Assembly: GCA_029582165.1 (NCBI GenBank)
Contig: CM055876.1
Span: forward strand, 25,947,817-26,011,816
Origin: Portulaca oleracea
Taxonomy: Eukaryota > Streptophyta > Magnoliopsida > Caryophyllales > Portulacaceae
Reading direction: 5' to 3'
Length of the DNA: 64,000 nucleotides
Every line of letters begins with the position of its first letter. Position 1 is the stretch's first letter. Of the stretch, positions 23,853-36,324 are shown piece after piece. The position numbers and the translations under genes are program-made. The notes under the pieces are model-generated. The model worked only from the letters and a program-made list of their open reading frames with translations. It had not been told where the DNA came from and searched no databases.

Positions 23853-24843
23853 AAACTTAAAACAAGGGTTATTAACCTTGAAGGACGGCCCATGAGCATT
23901 ATTGATCATTTGGTATTCTTAGGACGATGGAGTTCTTTTTTAGAGTAAATTGTAGGGCCCATGGGTGCATAGGTGGCATGACATTAGTTGTTTTTTTTTT
24001 GGTTCAAATGTAAAACTGGTTCGGTTTTTTTTCAAAGATAAAGATGGGTGTGTGTTGGGTGCCAAAAGTAGAAGCAAAACATAATTCCTCATTAAGCTAT
24101 ATTCTCAAAAACTTCATTCATTCTGATAGAATTATGACTAAAGAAGAAGAAGAAGAAGAAGATGATGATGATGATAATGATGATGGAGTTTTTACATAAT
24201 GTAATGCATTGACAGATTAGAGTTGTGAATCATGTAATTTCATTCTCATTATATGCAACAATGTTTGTGCTTATTGTATTTTGTTGTGTTTCAAATCCTT
24301 CAAGTCAGTTGTATGGATTTTGAGTTTTTGATGTCTTCTTCTTGGCTTCTTCTTCTTCTTCTTCTTCTGGGCTGCTGTTTCTTCTTCTTCTTCTTCTTCA
24401 AACAATGAATGAATGGATAATGGTTCATCATATATGTTGACCTTGGAGAACAATATAGTAAACCTAGGATAACAATTTAGTAAACAATATTGGACAACAA
24501 TATAGTAAACCTAGGATTTGCACTTGTTTACGAATGAATAATGGATTATAATTTCACAGAACCTCTCCTTCTTCTTCTTCGAATGAATGAATGAATGCAT
24601 AATGGTTCGTCATATATGTTGACCTTGGAAAACACTATAGTAAACCTAGGATAACAATATAGTAACCTTAGATAACAATATAGTAAACCTAAGATAAACA
24701 TGGGTTTGTGATGGATGCTAAAAGAATCGGTTTGGTTTTTTGTAAGATAAACATGGGTTTGTGATGGGTGCCAGAAGAAGAAGAAGAAGAAGAAGAAGAA
24801 GAACATTGCAGAAGAAGAAGAAGAAGAAGAAGAAGAAGAAGAA

Positions 24844-24876
<33 letters not shown>

Positions 24877-25875
24877 GTTTTTACTATATTGTTATCCAAG
24901 GCTACTATATTGTTATCCTAGGTTTACTATAGTGTTATCCAAGGTCAACATATATGACGAACCATTATGCATTCATTCATTCGAAGAAGAAGAAGGAGGA
25001 GGAGAAGAAGAAGAAGAAGAAGAAGAAGAAGAAGAAGAAGAAGAAGAAGAAGAAGAAGAAGAAGAAGAAGAAGGAGAGGTTCTGTGAAATTATAATCCAT
25101 TATTCATTCGTAGACAAGTGCAAATCCTAGGTTTACTATAGGTTTACTATATTGTTATCCTAGATTTACTATATTGTTTTCTAAGGTCAACATATATGAA
25201 GAACCATTATACATTCATTCATTGTTTGAAGAAGAAGAAGAAGCAGCAACCCAGAAGAAGAAGAAGAAGATATCAAAAACTCATAATCCATACAACTGAA
25301 TTGAAGGATTTGAAACGCAACAAAATACAATAAGCACAAACACTGCTGCATATAATGAGAATGAAATTACATGATTCACAACTCCAATCTGTCAATGCAT
25401 TGCATTATGTAAAAACTCCATCATCATATTCTTCTTCTTCTTCTTCTTCTTCTTCTTCTTCTTCTTCTTCTTCTTCTCCTTTCTTCTTCTTCTTCTTCTT
25501 CTTCTTCTTCTTCTTCTTCTTCTTCTTCTTCTTCTTCTTCTTCTTCTTCTTCTCCTTCTTCTCCTTCTTCTTCTCCTCCTTTCTTCTTCTTCTTTAGTCA
25601 TAATTCTCTCAGAATGAATGAAATTTCTGAGAATGAAGCTTAATGAAGAATTATGTTTTGCTTCTACTTTTGGCAGCCAACACACACCCATCTTTATCTT
25701 AGAAAAAAACTGAACCGATTTTTACATTTGAACAAAAAAAAAAAACCAACTAATGTCGTGCCACCTATGCACCCATGGGCCCTACAATTTACTCTAAAAA
25801 ATGACCCCATCGTCCTAAGAATACCAAATGGTCAATAATGCTCCTAGGCCGTCCTTCAAGGTCAATAACCCTTAA
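23853..25875. mobile_element. 2-kb palindromic element with GAA/TTC arms
   Basis: Left arm (AAGGGTTATTAACCTTGAAG, GACGATGG, GTAGGGCCCATGGGTGCATA, AAGCAAAACATAATTC) is mirrored in the right arm (GAATTATGTTTTGCTTC, ATGCACCCATGGGCCCTAC, CTTCAAGGTCAATAACCCTT). The centre is near 24850. Both arms contain long GAA or TTC trinucleotide runs (24360, 24780-24850, 25000-25075, 25430-25590). Long Glu/Arg/Ser/Phe frames here are artefacts of those runs. No transposase. A foldback or hairpin-type element. Confidence 0.8.
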
Positions 25876-25879
25876 AACA

Positions 25880-26040
25880 ATCTAAAAAAATGTCCAGGCC
25901 CAACCACATATTAACAGTAAACTGTACACACAATCGAAACAACAGTCTACTACCTTCAAAATTCAAAATCAAACCTGTGTGACGAGATTAGTCAAAAGTC
26001 AAAAGTACACTCAATCACATGAACGAAGCACACTATAATA
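25880..26040. other. Short intergenic gap
   Basis: Unremarkable sequence between the palindrome and the copia LTR; it ends CACTATAATA, giving a possible imperfect 5-bp target duplication (TAATA here, CAATA at 31205). Confidence 0.5.
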
Positions 26041-26500
26041 TGTTGGAAAAAATCAAGGTTGCTGGGAAAGAAACGAATCAAGGCTGTGGAGAATACAAGA
26101 AAACTAAGCCGTGGAAGAACCACTGCCTTGAAAGCGATTACGGCCCGACCTCGGTGCCAATATGAATTGCCGGTCGCTCCCCAAGGTTAACTCAGATTAT
26201 CCCGGGACACGTGCACTCGTGGCCAAGGATATGAAATATGCAAAACTGTGTGCCCAGAAAGGAAGAGGAGAGGAGAGGAGAGGAGAAGAGAATTGTATTC
26301 GATGATGAACACAGTCCTCCAGAGGCTCCAATTTATAGGAGAAACTGGAAGCCAACAGCCACAAAAAAAAAAGAACTAAAAAAGAGATAAAAAGGGGGAA
26401 CCACAAAAAAGACTGACTAAAAATGGAAAACGACTAATTGTAGCAATTACCAACGATGTGACTAAAAAAGGAAAACAACTACATTTAGCCATTACCAACA
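26041..26500 (-). repeat. 3' LTR of copia-2
   Basis: 460 bp, TGTTGGAAAAAATCAAGG to CATTACCAACA. Next to it on the element's internal side is ACCCCCCACT, the complement of a polypurine tract AGTGGGGGGT, which identifies this as the 3' LTR. Confidence 0.9.
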
Positions 26501-27074
26501 ACCCCCCACTAATGGCTTACAAAGTAGTCAAAAAAAGAAAAGGAAAAACTGGGCAAAACAGGTCAGATACTTAGGTGTCAATATCTTTCGATTTGAATTG
26601 ACACATTAGTGATGTGAGACAATAGTCAATAATCTAACAAGTGGACTAGGCCTTGAACTTGGAAGACTTTGATTGAGACCCCCACAACACGTATCAACCT
26701 ACAGAAAAACATACTCCGCGATAACAACATTTGCGCCTTTATGGCCATGCACACACCTTGGGACTCATAAGTGCTCTAGAGAGATAGCCCAAATCTCTCA
26801 TAGAAGGCGGCCAAACCTTCACACTTACGTAGGTAATTCCATCAAGTCTATCTCAACATAAACCACCACAAATGTGACTATGGAATTATTAAGAGCAATT
26901 AGCTCATCCTTACAATAAACAATCGGTGAATCTTTCAATGTGTCTCACAAGCACCCCCCACAAAGGGCGTGGATTCATTAAGAGAATAATCTCAACCTTA
27001 GAAGCACTACTTTGCACCATAGAGATAAGGATGTAGTGCATCTCGAAGATTAGTATGGTTTTGTTGGACCAAAT

Positions 27075-28670
27075 AATTGGTATCCACCATACCTCTTCAA
27101 GCCATAGGCTTAAGCCCTATCCCCCTCAATGCCTCTAAAACAACTCTTCTAGTCAACCCCTTAGTGAGAGGATCCGCCAAATTCTTCTCGGATCTCACAT
27201 ACTACAAGGATATTACTCCATGCTTTAGCAATTGTCTCACTGCACTGTGTCTAACACGGATATGTCTCCTTTTCCCGTTGTAGACACTATTATGAGCCAC
27301 TCCAATTGCTGCTTGTGAGTCACAATGTATAGAGATAGGTGTCTCTTGTTTCTCCCATAGTGGCACGTCTGCTAAGAGACCTCTAAGCCACTCTGCTTCT
27401 TGACCTGCCAACTCAAGAGCAATAAACTCAGATTCCATGGTAGAGCGGGCTATGCAAGTCTGTTTTGCAGACTTCCACGAGATAGCCCCTCCGCCCAAGG
27501 TAAAAACATAACCACTAGTAGAATTAACTTCATCATTATCAGAAATCCAGTTTGCATCACAATATCCTTCTACAACAGCAGGAAATTTATTAAAGTGCAA
27601 ACACCAATCCATTGTACCTTTTAGATACTTAAGCAAACGATGAAGTGCATTCCAATGTTCTTGACTAGGATTATGAGTGTAGCGATTCAATCTACTCACA
27701 GCATAAGCAATATCAGGACGAGTAAAGTTCATCAAAAACATTACACTTCCTATAATTTTAGCATACTCAGATTGAGACACACTAGGACCGTTGTTCTTCT
27801 TTAAAGGTATACTAGGATCGTAGGGAGTTCTAACAGGTGTCACATCAAACCTGTTAAATTTCTTTAACACTTTCTTAATATAGTGTGACTGACACAAAGC
27901 ATAACCAGAGTTGGTTTTCCGAATCTTAATCCCTAAGATCACATCGGCTTCACCCATATCTTTCATTTCAAACAAAGAAGACAACAACATTTTAGTCTCA
28001 TTGACTACAAGCAAATTTGTACCAAAGATCAGCATATCATCAACATATAAGCATATGAGCACACAATCTGATTCTATCATCTTGGAATAGACACAAGAAT
28101 CAGACAAATTTGCAACAAATCCATTTTTCACGAGAGAACTATCAAACTTCTCAAACTACTGTTTAGGAGCTTGCTTTAGGCCATAAAGAGATTTTCTCAA
28201 TCTGCATACTTTATCCTCCTAACCTGGTACTTCACAACCCTCAGGTTGGGTCATATAGATTTCTTCCTCTAAGCTGTCTTTACATCCATTTGATGCACAA
28301 CAAGATCAAAAATCGCAGCTAACGCAATCAACGTTCTAATGGTGCTTATTTTCGTAACAGGAGAATAGGTGTCGAAATAATCTATCCCTTTCTTTTGGTC
28401 AAAACCTCTAATGACAAGTCTGGCTGTATATTTATCAATTGAACCTTCAGACCTCAATTTCTTTTTGAAAATCCATTTACTACTAATAGGTCTACAACCC
28501 TTAGGCAAATCAGTTAATTCCCAAATTTTATTAGACACTAGGGAATCTATTTCACTTCTAATGGCTTCCTTCCAAAAGGTTGCATCAATAGACCTAATAG
28601 CCTCAGCATAGATTTTTGGATCTTCATCAATTAGAAATAAAGTCACAAAAACCTCAGTCAAAGCATCCAC
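27075..28670 (-). pseudogene. copia-2 reverse transcriptase and RNase H
   Basis: Minus-strand frames 28670-28269 and 28131-27202 give RT and RNase H. Visible: SSKWIFKKKLRSEG, VHQMDVKTA, the catalytic [10 protein letters not shown] box, [22 protein letters not shown] and [16 protein letters not shown] of RNase H. The thumb region between 28268 and 28132 is broken by stops. The C-terminal end reads on past a stop to about 27075 (EK-NLADPLTK-like, now degenerate). It would make cDNA from the element RNA; it is no longer intact. Confidence 0.85.
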
Positions 28671-28693
28671 ATCATAATGATTAAAAACTTCAA

Positions 28694-29698
28694 CTAGGAA
28701 AGCATAACAAAATCAGGTCCAAAATCAACTGTAGTTCTTTGTCTTTTACTTCTTCTAGGCTCAATTTCCACATTTCTAGTACTAGAACTAGCAACAGGCA
28801 AGCTCACATTTTCAGGTATTACATCAGACACAACATCAGTTACCACATTAGGTACATTCTTTTTCAACGGAAACAAATGCTCAAAAAATTCAGTATCTCT
28901 ATATTCAAAAATTGAATAATCACTCAAAGACATGAAACGATAGGCAACACTATTTTGAGCATATCCAATAAAAAGAGCATCAAAGGTCTTTGGGCTTATG
29001 TTGGTACGCTTATGACTAGGTGGACTTTAGCCAAACACCCCCACACTTTCAAATAATTCAAATTCGGGGCATATCCTTTTCAAAGTTCATATGGGGTATG
29101 GTCCCTCTTTTTATGGGGAACTCTATTGAGAATAAAACAGGCAGTCAAAACAGCTTCCCCCCCACATGTTATCAGGCAATCCAGAACTCAGAAGCATAGC
29201 ATTCATCATTTCCTTAAGGGTACGGTTCTTACGCTCTGCTATACCATTTTGTTAAGGGGTGTAAGGAGCGGTAGTCTCATGAATAATACCATTTTTCTCA
29301 CAGAAAACAACTAAAGAGGTTGAGTCATATTCACCATCCCTATCAGACCTAAGCCTCTTGATTTTTCGGTCTAGTTGATTCTCAACTTCTGCCTGATATT
29401 TTAAGAACACTTCTTCAGCCTCGTCTTTAGACCTGAAAAGGTAAACTTTTGTATATCTAGAGAAGTCATCTACAAAGGTAATATACCATTTCTTTCCTCC
29501 TTTGCTCATTGTGTTCTTAAAGTCGGCTAGGTATGAATGAACAAGTTCAAGCAACTGAGTTGATCTCGTAGTTACTGACTTAAAAGGTTTCTTGGAAAAT
29601 TTCACCTCAACACAAACATCACATTTAGAACAACTTTCTGTGCTAACATTTGGAATTAATTTCATGTTCTTTAGTCTGTTTACGGAAGCATAATTCAC
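28694..29698 (-). pseudogene. copia-2 integrase
   Basis: Minus-strand frame 29698-29252 covers the end of the zinc-binding domain (CSKCDVCVEVKFSKKPF) and the catalytic core: DFKNTMSKGGKKWYITFVDD (first Asp region), LRSDRDGEY (second) and, after an in-frame stop, QNGIAERKNRT (Glu). A later piece (28933-28694) is the linker PRRSKRQRTT between integrase and RT. Frameshifts and stops make it non-functional. Confidence 0.85.
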
Positions 29699-29988
29699 AT
29701 GTCCAAGTCTACCATGCCAAAGGTTAACAGATTCAGCAATATAAGGTATAGAAGCATTTCCATTAGCATCGATGCAACATTAACATATAAGCCATCACTA
29801 CGATACCCTTCCCAACAAATACCCCATTACGAAGGATAACAATTTTTCCAAATTTTGGTTCACCTCAAAACCAGCAACATCAAGGAGGCTACTAGAAACT
29901 AGATTTCTACGAAGGGAAGGGACATACAACACATTGTTCAAGCATAAAGGTTTTCCAGAAGTAAATTTAAGGAGAACTTTCCCTTTAC

Positions 29989-30729
29989 CTAGTACCCAGC
30001 AGTGGAAGAATTGCCCATGAAGACATGTTCACCATCAGGAACCTCTTCAAAGTCATGCATCAGATTCTTGTTGGTGCAGAAATGTCTAGTTGCTCCATTG
30101 TCCAGAATCCACTCGTTGTTGTTAGTCACGAGATTAGCTTCCACAGTTACTGCACAGAATACTTCAGTCTCCTCAGTCAGATTAGCTTGATTACTATTCT
30201 GTCCAGCGGGTTTCTGGTGGGTTTGAACTGCTCCTTTGCTCTGATTGCACTGATATGCCTTGTGGCCAGGTTTGCCACAGACATGACAGAGAACCTTCTG
30301 CTTCTGGATTTTAGTATTAGGCTTGTTCAGTTGTTTCTGATGCTTGGATTGCTTCTGATCCTTCTTATTCTTTCCTTTGAACCTGTCTTTATTAGCAGGA
30401 ACAGAAGATTCAACCAGGTTAGCTTTAACAGAATTCAAAGAGAGAGAAGACATCTTATCTTTCAAACGATTTGTTTCCTCAGTTTTCATGTGGCTGATTA
30501 ATTTTTGAAGGGTCAGATCCTTCTTCTTGTGCTTGAGATGATTCCTATAGTCACTCCAGGATGGTGATGTTGGTGCTTCTAGATCTTCAAGATGAGGTGA
30601 GGACAACACATAATCAATCTCTAACTGTTCAAGACAGAGCAATAACTTTTGGGACCATAATTTGAAGTTAATTCCATCGAAAGGCTCAATTTTGTAGATC
30701 TCAGCGAGGGTTTTTGGAGGAGCAGCCAT
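29989..30729 (-). pseudogene. copia-2 gag and start of protease
   Basis: Starts MAAPPKTLAEIYKIEPFDG, a normal copia Gag start, and keeps an intact CX2CX4HX4C zinc knuckle (CHVCGKPGHKAYQC). The protein is open for 246 codons but appears to lack a middle part of Gag: the N-terminal segment to HLEDLEAP jumps to SWSDYRNHLKHKKKDL, which in relatives lies well downstream. It reads into a protease segment WILDNGATRHFC, where the catalytic DSG is DNG. Deletion kept the frame; function is doubtful. Confidence 0.8.
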
Positions 30730-30750
30730 TGATAGTAATCGCTTTCAAAT

Positions 30751-31204
30751 TGTTGGAAAAAATCAAGGCTGTTGGGAAAGAAACGAATCAAGGCTGTGGA
30801 GAACACAAGAAAACTGAGCCGTGGAAGAACCACTGCCTTGAAAGCGATTATGGTCCGACCTCGATGCCAATCAGAATTGCCGGTCGCTCCCCAAGGTTAA
30901 CTTAGATTATCCCGGGACATGTGCACTCGTGGCCAAGGATATGAAATCTGTGTGCCCAGAAAGGAAGAGGAGAGGAGAGGAGAAGAGAAGAGAATTGTAT
31001 TCGATGATGAATACAGTCCTCCGGAGGCTCCGATTTATAGGAAAAACTGGAAGCCAACAGCCAAAAAAAAAAACAGGAACTAAAAAAGAGATAAAAAGGG
31101 GAACCACAAAAAAGACTGACTAAAAAATGGAAAATGACTAATTATAGCCATTACCAACAATGTGACTAAAAAGGGAAAACAACTATATTTAGTCATTACC
31201 AACA
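30751..31204 (-). repeat. 5' LTR of copia-2
   Basis: 454 bp, TGTTGG...CCAACA, about 95% identical to the 3' copy where compared. The bases between it and gag (TTTGAAAGCGATTACTATC read on the minus strand) do not begin TGG, so no ordinary tRNA primer site is present; the 12-mer GAAAGCGATTAC recurs, inverted, within the 3' LTR, and in near-identical form (one mismatch) in this one. Confidence 0.9.
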
Positions 31205-32088
31205 CAATATTCAAACTATTTATTACAATTGAAATGCGCAACTCAACGAAAAGATTGAAAACAAAAAATTGCTAAATATGGTATTCATTTTCTTCTAAAA
31301 AATAATCCATTAAAAATTACAAGTCTTTTAAGTATAAATGTATAATTCATAATAGACTTATAATCTTGAAAAGAACCACTCCGCATGTTGCATATATTTT
31401 CCTATTTATTTCTCACTTTAACTTAGAAGATTGTGGAGATTAGATACTAATATAATTAATAAGTTAGATAAAAAAAATAAAAAAATACTTAAATTAATAA
31501 AAACTAATTATTAGGTATAGAGGATATAAATGTAATTATGGTAACAGTTATATCGAAACATAAAGTGACAAATAGTTATAGACAAAGAAAGTCAGTTAAA
31601 TGGAAAAATAAATAGGGATGAAGGGATATACCGGAGTATTGGTCATTTTTTTAATACTTTTGATGGCTTCTAATTTATCACTTATGCCCTTGAATTGAAC
31701 ATATATATTTGTAAAAGGTACATCGCTATATGTTGTATGATAATTTGTCCATAACCTAGATAGTTTCATATCCTAGATATATATAGTTGACAAAGATTAT
31801 TTTTCAACTTAGCTAGATTGTAATTAGGTAAAGTAAAACGACTCATATTCGTCTGTTCACATGGAGTTTCATTGTCTTAATGTGGGTTAGGCCTAGGATT
31901 CACAACCATGTGGGGCTGGGTCCCTCGTTACAATAAATAAATAAATAAATTGTAAAATTTAGGGATAATATTATATCCGACCCTTCCATATATTGTATTA
32001 AGTGGAATTTTTCGAGTTTAGAGTTTTGCTTTTGTGTATTTTGGAAGATAATATTTTTCATGACAAATATAATTACGTTTATTTCGTA
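31205..32088. other. Intergenic, nothing recognised
   Basis: AT-rich DNA. A few short frames are not credible. No repeat boundary or RNA gene seen. Confidence 0.5.
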
Positions 32089-32368
32089 CTCCCTCCATCC
32101 CAAAATATTTGTCCCCTTTGATTTAGCACACATATTAAGGAAAATCACCAAATTAATCTTAATTAGCAATAAAACACTAATAATATCCTTAGTTTAAATT
32201 TAAAACTACTATTTATACTTTTCCCTCTCATATTTAAATATTTTTGAACTTCAAACTAAGGGTATTTTAGTAATTTCAATAAAATAAACTTTACATTTTA
32301 GGAAAGTTGACATAATTTTGGGACATCCAAAAATGAAATAGTGGATAAATAATTTGGGACGGAGGGAG
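32089..32368. mobile_element. Stowaway-type MITE
   Basis: CTCCCTCCATCCCAAAATAT at the left, AATTTGGGACGGAGGGAG at the right, TA on both sides (32087-32088, 32369-32370). 280 bp, non-coding. Related to the copy at 2353. Confidence 0.92.
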
Positions 32369-32969
32369 TATTTTAAGTCTGCAATACCTCGATGGTACAC
32401 AAGGTTTACATATAGCTTAAAGGAACTGAAATTAACACTATATCAACCAATGAGGTACACCTTTTTAGGAAACTTATCTCTTGAATATCTCACAATTAAA
32501 TATGTTTGACTAAAAATAATTTTGGGATGAGTGATAATCTGAGACATTTTTTAATGTAGCGTGCGAGAGAAGAAGAATTTCGCTGATCGAAAGAATTCGT
32601 AATAATGTCTATGACTTATGACTTCCGAGTCATTACAAAGTAACTGTGTGTAACGAATAATTTATGGTCAAATTTATAAAAGTTACATTACATACAATAA
32701 GAGAGTATATTTTTAGAACTTATGAAGATTTTAGTTCTGATTGACAAAATTAATAATTTAGACGGCAACTAGCAATTTAATATTTAAGTAATTTCATGGC
32801 CGGAGATTATTTCATTGTCTCTTGTCATAACATTGCATCTCAGCACAATATACAAGTCAACAACGGACCTCGGTCCTTATTAAATCTCAAAAAAAGAAAA
32901 AGAACAAAAGGAGAGAAAAACAATAAAGAAAAAGAAGGATATAAAAAAAAAGGGGGTGGGGGTGTATCA

Positions 32970-34190
32970 CACTAGAATGTGGACATTGTGTAGTAAATTA
33001 GTAATGTGTTAGCACCCCAGGATAATTTACTGTAACACCATTATCATTAAAATAAAACACCTATAACTAGCCAAGTATGCCTGCCCTCCCTTGATCACTC
33101 ATCAGTTATCATCAATTTGATAAATTTAACTACATTCTCCCTCCAAATAACTCTCTGCCTCACTCTCTCCCCCCTCACCCTCACCATTTTCAACATCTAT
33201 TTCTCTCTCTCTCTCTCTCTCTACAGTTTGTAGGTGAGCTCCAACCTACAATGGGGACACAATTTGTCAAATGACTATGTTCTTTTGTGTAGTTAGTAAG
33301 ATGTGGAAATGATGTTCTGTTCTTTGTGCGGGTTGACCAGTAAGATATGGAAATGATGCGGCGCGTTGAAATTGTGGAATATACGGTAAGGTGTGGAATG
33401 ATATGGTAAAATTTGTAGAAAGTGTGGTTGACATGGTAGGTGAGGAGAGAGAATGTGGAAAAGTAGAAGAGAAAAATGATGAAATATATTGGTACGGTAA
33501 TGGTAATGATTGTTGTAATGTGTGGTGAAGTGTGGAAGAATATTAAGGAATATGATGAATTGTAGTATCGCATTAGTCCGCACCGTAAAAGAACATATTA
33601 TTGTTTAAAATCATATTCTGTAATTGCTGTTTGATTTCTGGTAATTAACTTTAGGTGCTTTTGGTCACATCTATTACATGGTTAGACCAATATGCCTGCT
33701 CCCTTTTTATTTTCTTTGTTATCTTAACGGTACTCTTAGCTTTAGCCCTCTTTATATGATGCATGGTCCAACTCTATAACATACGGCCTTTATGAAGTTC
33801 ATTTGCTTTTTATTTAATAAGATGTTCTTTATTAGTAACAATGCTGGATTAGTTCCACCTTTCTAATCCATGATAAAGACGGTATGTATATTTGTTTTCT
33901 TTTAGTTTTTATAAAGTTAGTATATATTGAGAATAAGTTATCATCTTATAGTTGACTTGACATCTTTAATAGGAAGAATCAATCATAAAATTCATATAAA
34001 ATCAATATTCTTCATCAAGCTTAAATTTTTGTTTTAATAGTGTGACTCAAATAGAGCTGTACACTAGCCACTTTTGTTCGTTATACACCATTTTCATAGT
34101 AGGCCGTCTTGTTATCAACTTAAACAAAGTCTATTTAACCAAATATAAGTTTCTTACTTTAATAAGATTAGGAGATGGAGTTTTGATATT
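32970..34190 (+). pseudogene. bHLH upstream/leader relic (unit 1)
   Basis: Matches the promoter and leader of the bHLH genes but has no coding exon. It has GAATGTGGACATTGTGTAGT (32975), a (CT)n tract (33202-33222) followed by a donor-like GTGAGC (33234), and the downstream block TTCGTTATACACC...TGTCTGAA-like sequence (34080-34150) matching 37960-38030 upstream of bHLH-A. A MITE has inserted at 33276. It is best read as the remains of a duplicated bHLH locus whose exons were lost. Confidence 0.55.
33276..33597. mobile_element. Small TIR element (MITE-like), family 5
   Basis: TATGTTCTTTT at the left and AAAAGAACATA at the right form 11-bp inverted ends. The interior repeats GTGTGGAA and ATGGTAA words. 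A diverged copy lies at 52841-53156. If TA is the target duplication, the ends are TGTTCTTTT. Non-coding. Confidence 0.6.
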
Positions 34191-34199
34191 AAAAGTGGT

Positions 34200-34681
34200 T
34201 AAAAATATCTTAACCTTTTCATATGGGATACATAAGGATTCAAAAACTATTCACATAATTTTCAAGTTTCTCCAACATAAAATTTTGTAGCTTTTCATGT
34301 TCCGTTTTTGCATTAAACGTTGAAGCTTTCTCTAACATGATATAGTCACTAATAAACTCTCTTAAGAGTGCAATTTACAGAGATTATATACCCACGACAA
34401 CTAACAAACATTATTTATCTTGCCAACTCGACCATCCATCATCATCAATGTAAAATTTGGTCAAAATTTGCACGGAATCAGCCAAAAAAAGGGAGCTAGA
34501 GAAAGTAAAAAGGGAGATTGTGAGGTAGCATGAACAAGCAAGCACAATTGGCAACTAAGGTGCGGGGGCTGTAGAAAAGGCATTGGTATCCCATTGTTTG
34601 GTACGAGTTTCCTTCATAAATTTGGTTAATGCATGAGAAATGACATAATTAATGATAATTATGTAAAATTTCCTTTTAGGG
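34200..34681. other. Intergenic leading into bHLH unit 2
   Basis: No gene. The part 34520-34610 (TGGCAACTAAGG...GGCATTGGTATCCC) resembles 57330-57390 upstream of bHLH-B, so it is the distal promoter of unit 2. Confidence 0.45.
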
Positions 34682-34960
34682 CGATGATAAGTGTCTTGCC
34701 CCAAGACACTATTTAAATGTCTTCTCCCTTATGAAATCAATACTTATTATCGTTTTCAACCCCAATTTTTTTGACAAATATTATTAATTATCAATTATAA
34801 GAAGCTTGGAATGTGTTGGCTACGCAAACAATTAAAATTGACACCCTAACGAATGAAACCCATCCATTGGGCATAATTTAGATGTCTTTTTGTAAATTTT
34901 AAAAAATATCGATAAATGTGTGGTCGTAAATTTTATTCAATTTTTTGCTGTTTTCACTTT
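34682..34960 (-). mobile_element. Dispersed MITE-like repeat, family 4 copy 2
   Basis: Starts ATGATAAGTGTCTTGCCCCA and contains TAAGAAGCTTGGAATGTGTT, the reverse complement of the copy at 21020. It separates the distal and proximal upstream sequence of bHLH unit 2. Confidence 0.65.
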
Positions 34961-34969
34961 GAATGATAA

Positions 34970-36324
34970 AAAATCCCATTGTGTGGTGGTAACTGTTAAC
35001 AGACTAAAGTTACTTGAGAATGTGGACATCATGTAGTAATGTGTACGTATAGTAGCTGCATCATATCGATCCCATGGTGACACTACCGACACTCTGACAG
35101 CATTAGGGTTTAAAAAAAGAAGTAAAAAACACCAACCAACTCCAAATAACTAGTATTCCTAGCTTTACTTAATTACTATCATTATTACTATTGGTCTACT
35201 TTAACCAATTCTCATCTCTTGTATGATATTCTGCCTCACCTCCAAGTCATGGATCCCAGCCATGGCTGCCTTTTGTTTTCTCCCCCAAAGCTTGATTATG
35301 GTGGTCCTTAGAATAATATAGGCATTAATCAATTTGACTTTATGTCAAAACTTTCTTATATCCACATATATGTTTGATCCATTCCTTATATTCAATGATA
35401 AAGATGTATAGGTCGTTGTTATGTTTGTCCTTTCTAAATTTTAAATCTAATATTGAGAATGGGTTGTCATCATTTTATTTGATAGATCAAAATTTTAATT
35501 ATTAAAAACTTCATATTGAATATAAGTTGTCGTCTTTTAATTGGGCGGAGAATTTAACAATGAAAGGCAATTGAATTCACATATATAATTTTTCATATTA
35601 TGATTTCTTTATTAGATTCTAATTAAGTTTTGACATAACTTAGCATAGATGTAGGTCGATCACCACTTAATTTTCATCAACAAAACTTTTAATCGTACGG
35701 CGCTATTAAGAGACCCCACGGCTCCACCAAGCCTTTCTAGGACTCAAGATGATGGTCCTACAACTTCCAATCAATTTCTTTTTTCATCAACAGAACTTTC
35801 TTTGGTTAATTAGGAGTGTTTGATTAGTTCCCTTTTGTGATATATTAATGGTAAAGAAGTATGGTTGATATATTCTTTTTCATCATGGAGAAGTTATTGT
35901 CTTTTATTTGATAGTATGTTTTTAAATTTAAAAAATCTACATTGAGAATGTGTTGTCATCTTATAATTGGCAGGATCGTTTGATTTGGTAAAACAATCAA
36001 TACTAAAGATTTAACTTGTAGAGCCTCATTACTAGACTTTAGGTTTTAAGTAATATAGCATAATTATTTATATAAGACTCTAAAGTTATGATGCATTATA
36101 TATCAAAGTATATTAGGTAAGTAGCAATTTAGTAATAAACATAGTCAGCTCATCATACTTTATCCATTTAAATCTACATATAAATTTTAACCAGATATAT
36201 CCACACTATGTTTAAAGTCGAGTCTATCTAACACTCTAAAGTTAATATCCCAATTTTCAAGTTGAGTTTGTCAAAATTATATAATACCCTAATTAATAAT
36301 TATTATATACTATTATAAATTTAT
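34970..36324 (+). other. Upstream region of the bHLH pseudogene (unit 2)
   Basis: Aligns in order with 57430-59400 upstream of bHLH-B: GAATGTGGACATCATGTAGT (35018), CTAGTATTC (35150), AAGTCATGGATCCCAGCCAT (35251), TATATCCACATATATGTTTG (35357) and GTCAGCTCATCATACTTTAT (36145). The CT tract is absent here. Non-coding. Confidence 0.65.

Larger units (their letters stand above)
26041..31204 (-). mobile_element. Ty1/copia element with both LTRs (copia-2)
   Basis: A 5.16-kb element on the minus strand with direct repeats at both ends, each TGTTGG...CCAACA. In element orientation: 5' LTR (30751-31204), gag, protease, integrase, RT, RNase H, polypurine tract, 3' LTR (26041-26500). The first 200 bp of the LTRs differ at about 11 positions (5-6%), so insertion is old. 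Stops and frameshifts break pol. No Met-tRNA primer site follows the 5' LTR: the gag ATG lies about 20 bp after it. The lineage within copia is not settled. Confidence 0.9.

Noticed and set aside
24761..25691. Long open frames rich in Arg, Glu, Ser and Phe
   Set aside because: They are translations of GAA/TTC trinucleotide runs inside a palindrome and appear on both strands.
30002..30501. Plus-strand frames opposite copia-2 gag
   Set aside because: Antisense shadows of the minus-strand gag and protease.
33190..33583. His/Thr/Tyr-rich minus-strand frames
   Set aside because: Shadow of a non-coding MITE-like repeat.
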